A program made the position numbers and the translations under genes. From Flavobacterium terrisoli (GTDB lineage: Bacteria > Bacteroidota > Bacteroidia > Flavobacteriales > Flavobacteriaceae), in NCBI RefSeq assembly GCF_030167905.1, contig NZ_JARGNA010000002.1:1-64000 (forward strand): 64,000 bases of DNA, given 5' to 3'. Positions within the stretch are counted from its first letter, which is position 1. The number at the start of each line of letters is the position of its first letter. Of this stretch, positions 61,297 through 64,000 are shown piece by piece. The notes beneath the pieces are model-generated. The model had not been told where the DNA came from. It worked only from the letters and a program-made list of their open reading frames with translations, and did no database searches.

Positions 61297-62115
61297 ATGA
61301 GAGCAATATATTTTTGTTTAGCAATAATGCTTTTCTCCTTTACTGCGTGTGAAAAAGTAGTTGATATAGGTTTACCGACATCGGAACCAAAATTGGTCAT
61401 CGAAGCCTCCATTCAATGGCTTAACGGAACGCCCGGAAATGAACAAGTTGTAAAACTTTCCACCACAACTGATTATTTTACCAATGAAATTCCTCCGGTT
61501 TCAGGAGCCATAGTTTTTATCACCAACAGCGCGAACGAAGTTTTTGACTTTATTGAAGACACCGATCCCGGAATTTATAAATGCGTCAATTTTAATCCGG
61601 TGGTCAATGAGACTTATACACTAACCGTTATCCATCAGGGGCAAACTTACACGGCAACTGAAAAATTGCTGGACACGCCTACGGTAACCAGAATCGAGCA
61701 AGACAATGAAGGTGGCATTTTAGGCGATGAAATCGAAGTGAAGTTCTTTTTCAATGATTTGGTCAATGAAACCAATTTTTATATGGTAATGATCAATGAT
61801 CCGTATAAAGTGATTCCCGAATTTGGTGTTATCGAAGATCGTTTTTTCGAAAACAATGAAATGTTTGGATTGTATTTTAGCGAAGATCTGCAAGCCGGTG
61901 ATACTTTGAGATTCACTCTGAATGGCGTGACTTTAAACTATTATAACTATATGGATATCTTGTTGGAACAAACCGGAACCAATAGCATGGGACCATTCTC
62001 AACGCCGACAGCAACAGTAAGGGGAAATATTGTCAATCAGACTGATTTCAACAATTTTGCGTTGGGTTATTTCCGATTGAGTAAAACAGAAGTCTCTGAA
62101 TATATCATTCAGTAA
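61297..62115 (+). CDS. DUF4249 lipoprotein
   Basis: 272 residues. Lipobox at C18 (LFSFTAC). N-terminal strand block PKLVIEASIQWLNGTPGNEQVVKLSTTTDY, with VSGAIVFITNS and GIYKCVNFNPVVNETYTLTVIHQGQTYTAT, is typical of DUF4249, which is nearly always found next to a TonB-dependent receptor with a CarboxypepD_reg-like domain in Bacteroidota. It is probably the surface partner of the receptor upstream. Starts 3 bp after the receptor stop. Confidence 0.85.
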   Translation: MRAIYFCLAIMLFSFTACEKVVDIGLPTSEPKLVIEASIQWLNGTPGNEQVVKLSTTTDYFTNEIPPVSGAIVFITNSANEVFDFIEDTDPGIYKCVNFNPVVNETYTLTVIHQGQTYTATEKLLDTPTVTRIEQDNEGGILGDEIEVKFFFNDLVNETNFYMVMINDPYKVIPEFGVIEDRFFENNEMFGLYFSEDLQAGDTLRFTLNGVTLNYYNYMDILLEQTGTNSMGPFSTPTATVRGNIVNQTDFNNFALGYFRLSKTEVSEYIIQ

Positions 62116-62127
62116 AAAGCACGAAAT

Positions 62128-62206
62128 GCAAAGTCCGAAGTCCGAAGTTTTTTATTTACTTTTATAATAGTAACTTCGTAACTCAAACTTTTAACTTCGA
62201 CTTTAA
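62128..62206. repeat. Short imperfect repeat region before the thiamine pyrophosphokinase gene
   Basis: Contains AAGTCCGAAGTCCGAAGT (a 7-bp unit twice) and three ACTTCG blocks that pair with it. A dispersed-repeat remnant; no promoter match seen. Confidence 0.4.
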
Positions 62207-62869
62207 ATGTCATCACACCACATCGTTCGCGACGATCAGGAACCTGCTTTAATCATTGCCAATGGCGAAGCCTGCAGCTCCGAATTATTAGGACAATTGC
62301 TCGAATGGTCTCCACTGGTGATTGTTCTGGATTCTGCCATCGAAAGAGTGCTGGAATTGGGCATCAAAGTCGATGTATTGTTAGGTGATTTTGACCGTGG
62401 TTTTGACCCCGAATATTACAAGGAAAAGCAATATCCGATTGAAATTGTTTACGCACCCAATCAGGACAAAACCGATTTGGAAAAAGCTTTTGATTATTTA
62501 ATCGAAAAAGGGCATAAAGCGGCCAATGTCATTTGGGCTACCGGAAGACGCGCCGATCATACGATTACCAATCTGACCAATATAGTGGCGTATCGGAATA
62601 AACTAAAAGTGGTGATTCTCGATGACCATTCTAAAGTGTTTTTGTTGCCCAATACTTTTGAAAAATGGTACACTGCCGACACCATTCTTTCACTGATTCC
62701 AATTGGAAAAGTAACCGGCATTACCACACAGAATCTTTTTTATTCCTTACAGAATGAAGATTTAACCATCGGCTATCGCACCGGCAGCAGCAATCATGTT
62801 ACGGTAGACGGAATGGTTTCCATCAGGCATGCCGACGGTGATTTATTACTAATGGAATGCTGGGATTAA
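62207..62869 (+). CDS. Thiamine diphosphokinase
   Basis: 220 residues. LIIANGEACSSELL, VDVLLGDFDRG (D61-F-D63), PNQDKTDLEKAFDYL and WATGRRADHTITNLT are the ATP- and metal-binding blocks of thiamine pyrophosphokinase; the C-terminal beta-sandwich binds thiamine. It makes ThDP, the cofactor of the E1 enzyme elsewhere in the window. Cytoplasmic. Confidence 0.88.
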   Translation: MSSHHIVRDDQEPALIIANGEACSSELLGQLLEWSPLVIVLDSAIERVLELGIKVDVLLGDFDRGFDPEYYKEKQYPIEIVYAPNQDKTDLEKAFDYLIEKGHKAANVIWATGRRADHTITNLTNIVAYRNKLKVVILDDHSKVFLLPNTFEKWYTADTILSLIPIGKVTGITTQNLFYSLQNEDLTIGYRTGSSNHVTVDGMVSIRHADGDLLLMECWD

Positions 62870-62884
62870 TTAAAAAAACAACTC

Positions 62885-63868
62885 TTGAAAACTCAAAATA
62901 ATACTGAAAAAACAAGCCTGCATCCCAGAAATCCACATCGGTTTCGATACGACTTTGAGGCATTGATAAAAGCACATGCAGAGTTGCAAAACTTTGTACA
63001 CGTCAACGAACACAAAATAGGCTCGAGCGTCAGCGAACAGGCGAAGCAGACCATTGATTTCAGTAATCCGGAAGCGGTCAAAGCACTCAATAAAGCCTTG
63101 CTGATTTCCCATTATGATATCCAAAACTGGGATATTCCGGAGCATTATCTTTGTCCGCCGATTCCCGGAAGATCTGATTATATTCATTACATCGCCGATT
63201 TATTGGCAAGTACCAACAATGGCGTCATTCCCGAAGGGGAAAACATAGCCGGTTTAGACATTGGTATCGGTGCCAATTGCATTTATCCGATTATCGGCAA
63301 TAGTGCTTATGGCTGGAGTTTTGTGGGTACCGATATCGACGAAAATGCGCTTCAGAACTGCAAAAAAATAATCGCTGACAATCCAAAACTGATTGACGTC
63401 ATCAGCTTGCAATTGCAGATAGAACCCCGATTTATTTTCAAAAACATTGTACTCCCGGAAGACCGATTTGCCTTTACCATTTGCAATCCACCGTTTCATT
63501 CTTCGGCTGAAGAAGCCTCGAAAAGTGCGTTGCGAAAAATCAATACTTTATCAACTACAAAAACGACTAAACCGGTCTTAAACTTTGGTGGCCAAAATGC
63601 GGAATTGTGGTGCAAAGGCGGCGAAATCGGATTCATCACCCAAATGATTTATGAAAGTGCCAAATACCCAATGCAATGCTTGTGGTTTACCACTTTGGTT
63701 TCCAAAAAGGACAATCTGAAAAGCATCTATAAAACGCTGGGGAAAGTTGGCGCTGCCGAAATTAAAACCATTGATATGGCGCAGGGCCAAAAGATAAGCC
63801 GCATGGTTGCCTGGACTTTCCAATCGCCCAAACAACAAAATGATTTCTTTAATGCTTTAGAACTATGA
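62885..63868 (+). CDS. rlmF: 23S rRNA (adenine-1618-N6)-methyltransferase
   Basis: 327 residues from a TTG start; the frame is closed 15 bp upstream by the previous stop, and no ATG gives the conserved start. LHPRNPHRFRYDFEALI, LDIGIGANCIYPIIG (SAM site), GTDIDENALQNC and the adenine-methyltransferase motif NPPFHSS (N201) match RlmF. Target: A1618 of 23S rRNA. The stop overlaps the next ATG (ATGA). Confidence 0.93.
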   Translation: MKTQNNTEKTSLHPRNPHRFRYDFEALIKAHAELQNFVHVNEHKIGSSVSEQAKQTIDFSNPEAVKALNKALLISHYDIQNWDIPEHYLCPPIPGRSDYIHYIADLLASTNNGVIPEGENIAGLDIGIGANCIYPIIGNSAYGWSFVGTDIDENALQNCKKIIADNPKLIDVISLQLQIEPRFIFKNIVLPEDRFAFTICNPPFHSSAEEASKSALRKINTLSTTKTTKPVLNFGGQNAELWCKGGEIGFITQMIYESAKYPMQCLWFTTLVSKKDNLKSIYKTLGKVGAAEIKTIDMAQGQKISRMVAWTFQSPKQQNDFFNALEL

Positions 63869-64000
63869 GTAACCCAAAAATACAAATCCTTGAATCTGAA
63901 ATTCTTTCCGATAACTGGTACATCCTTCGAAAAATAACCTATAACTATCTCAAAAAAGACGGACAATGGGAAAAACAAATTCGCGAAGCCTATGACCGTG
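63865..64000 (+). CDS. nudK: NUDIX hydrolase, NudK-like (5' part only)
   Basis: The first 45 residues, to the window edge. ILESEILSDNWYILRKITYNY then a basic block ending REAYDR matches the N-terminus of GDP-mannose pyrophosphatase NudK. The NUDIX box lies outside the window. Overlaps rlmF by 4 bp. Confidence 0.75.
   Translation, partial: MSNPKIQILESEILSDNWYILRKITYNYLKKDGQWEKQIREAYDR

Overview
The window reads as chromosomal DNA of a Flavobacterium-like member of the Flavobacteriaceae (Bacteroidota). The grounds are AT-rich coding sequence, many intergenic boxes of the Bacteroidota -7 form TAnnTTTG, several families typical of the phylum (DUF4834, PUR/DUF3276, DUF4249 beside a TonB-dependent receptor, NusB with a long N-terminal extension, a fused E1 alpha/beta dehydrogenase, monomeric isocitrate dehydrogenase), and short intergenic repeats of a flavobacterial style. 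I saw no rRNA, tRNA, IS element, CRISPR array or prophage.

Layout. 1-4.7 kb: the N-terminal part of a giant repeat adhesin, an acetyltransferase-like gene and an outer-membrane protein, all on the minus strand. 4.7-10.3 kb: a membrane/envelope glycan group (DUF4834, YfhO-like protein, family-4 glycosyltransferase, flippase). 10.4-15.1 kb: small secreted and cytoplasmic proteins (DM13 lipoprotein, a 45-residue membrane protein, YCII, three VOC proteins, DUF1801, AHSA1-like) and an L,D-transpeptidase-like protein. 15.2-20 kb: two secreted proteins of unknown function, a lipoprotein and a phosphohexomutase. 20-35.8 kb: AcpH, a gamma-glutamyltransferase broken by one in-frame TGA, a CLC channel, UvrA, a LOG-family protein, an MBOAT/SGNH pair followed by an M1-like protein that has lost its zinc site, and a fused branched-chain 2-oxoacid dehydrogenase E1. 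36-39.4 kb: an accessory-looking island. 39.4-64 kb: mostly housekeeping genes (pepT, yajC, nusB, leucine dehydrogenase, an ABC exporter, csaA, glgA-glgC, a cyclophilin-FKBP fusion, trmD, rplS, isocitrate dehydrogenase, a TonB receptor with DUF4249, thiamine pyrophosphokinase, rlmF, and a partial nudK at the edge).

The most unusual stretch is 36-39.4 kb. A very AT-rich 768-residue protein appears to join an N-terminal restriction-endonuclease-like domain, a winged helix and a C-terminal PIN nuclease with all four acidic positions. After it comes a roughly 260-bp array of degenerate ~21-bp units that runs up to the start codon of a C-rich XRE-type regulator gene. The flanks are hairpin repeats. 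This is the best candidate here for an undescribed system, perhaps defence or RNA/DNA surveillance; that function is inference only.

Other regulatory structure: three inverted repeats spaced exactly 30 bp apart upstream of isocitrate dehydrogenase, a 33-bp tandem duplication at the L,D-transpeptidase start, paired palindromes in a divergent promoter at 52.06-52.09 kb, a possible leaderless trmD promoter and a possible rplS leader. Gene functions come from recognising motifs and family resemblance by eye; no database search was run.
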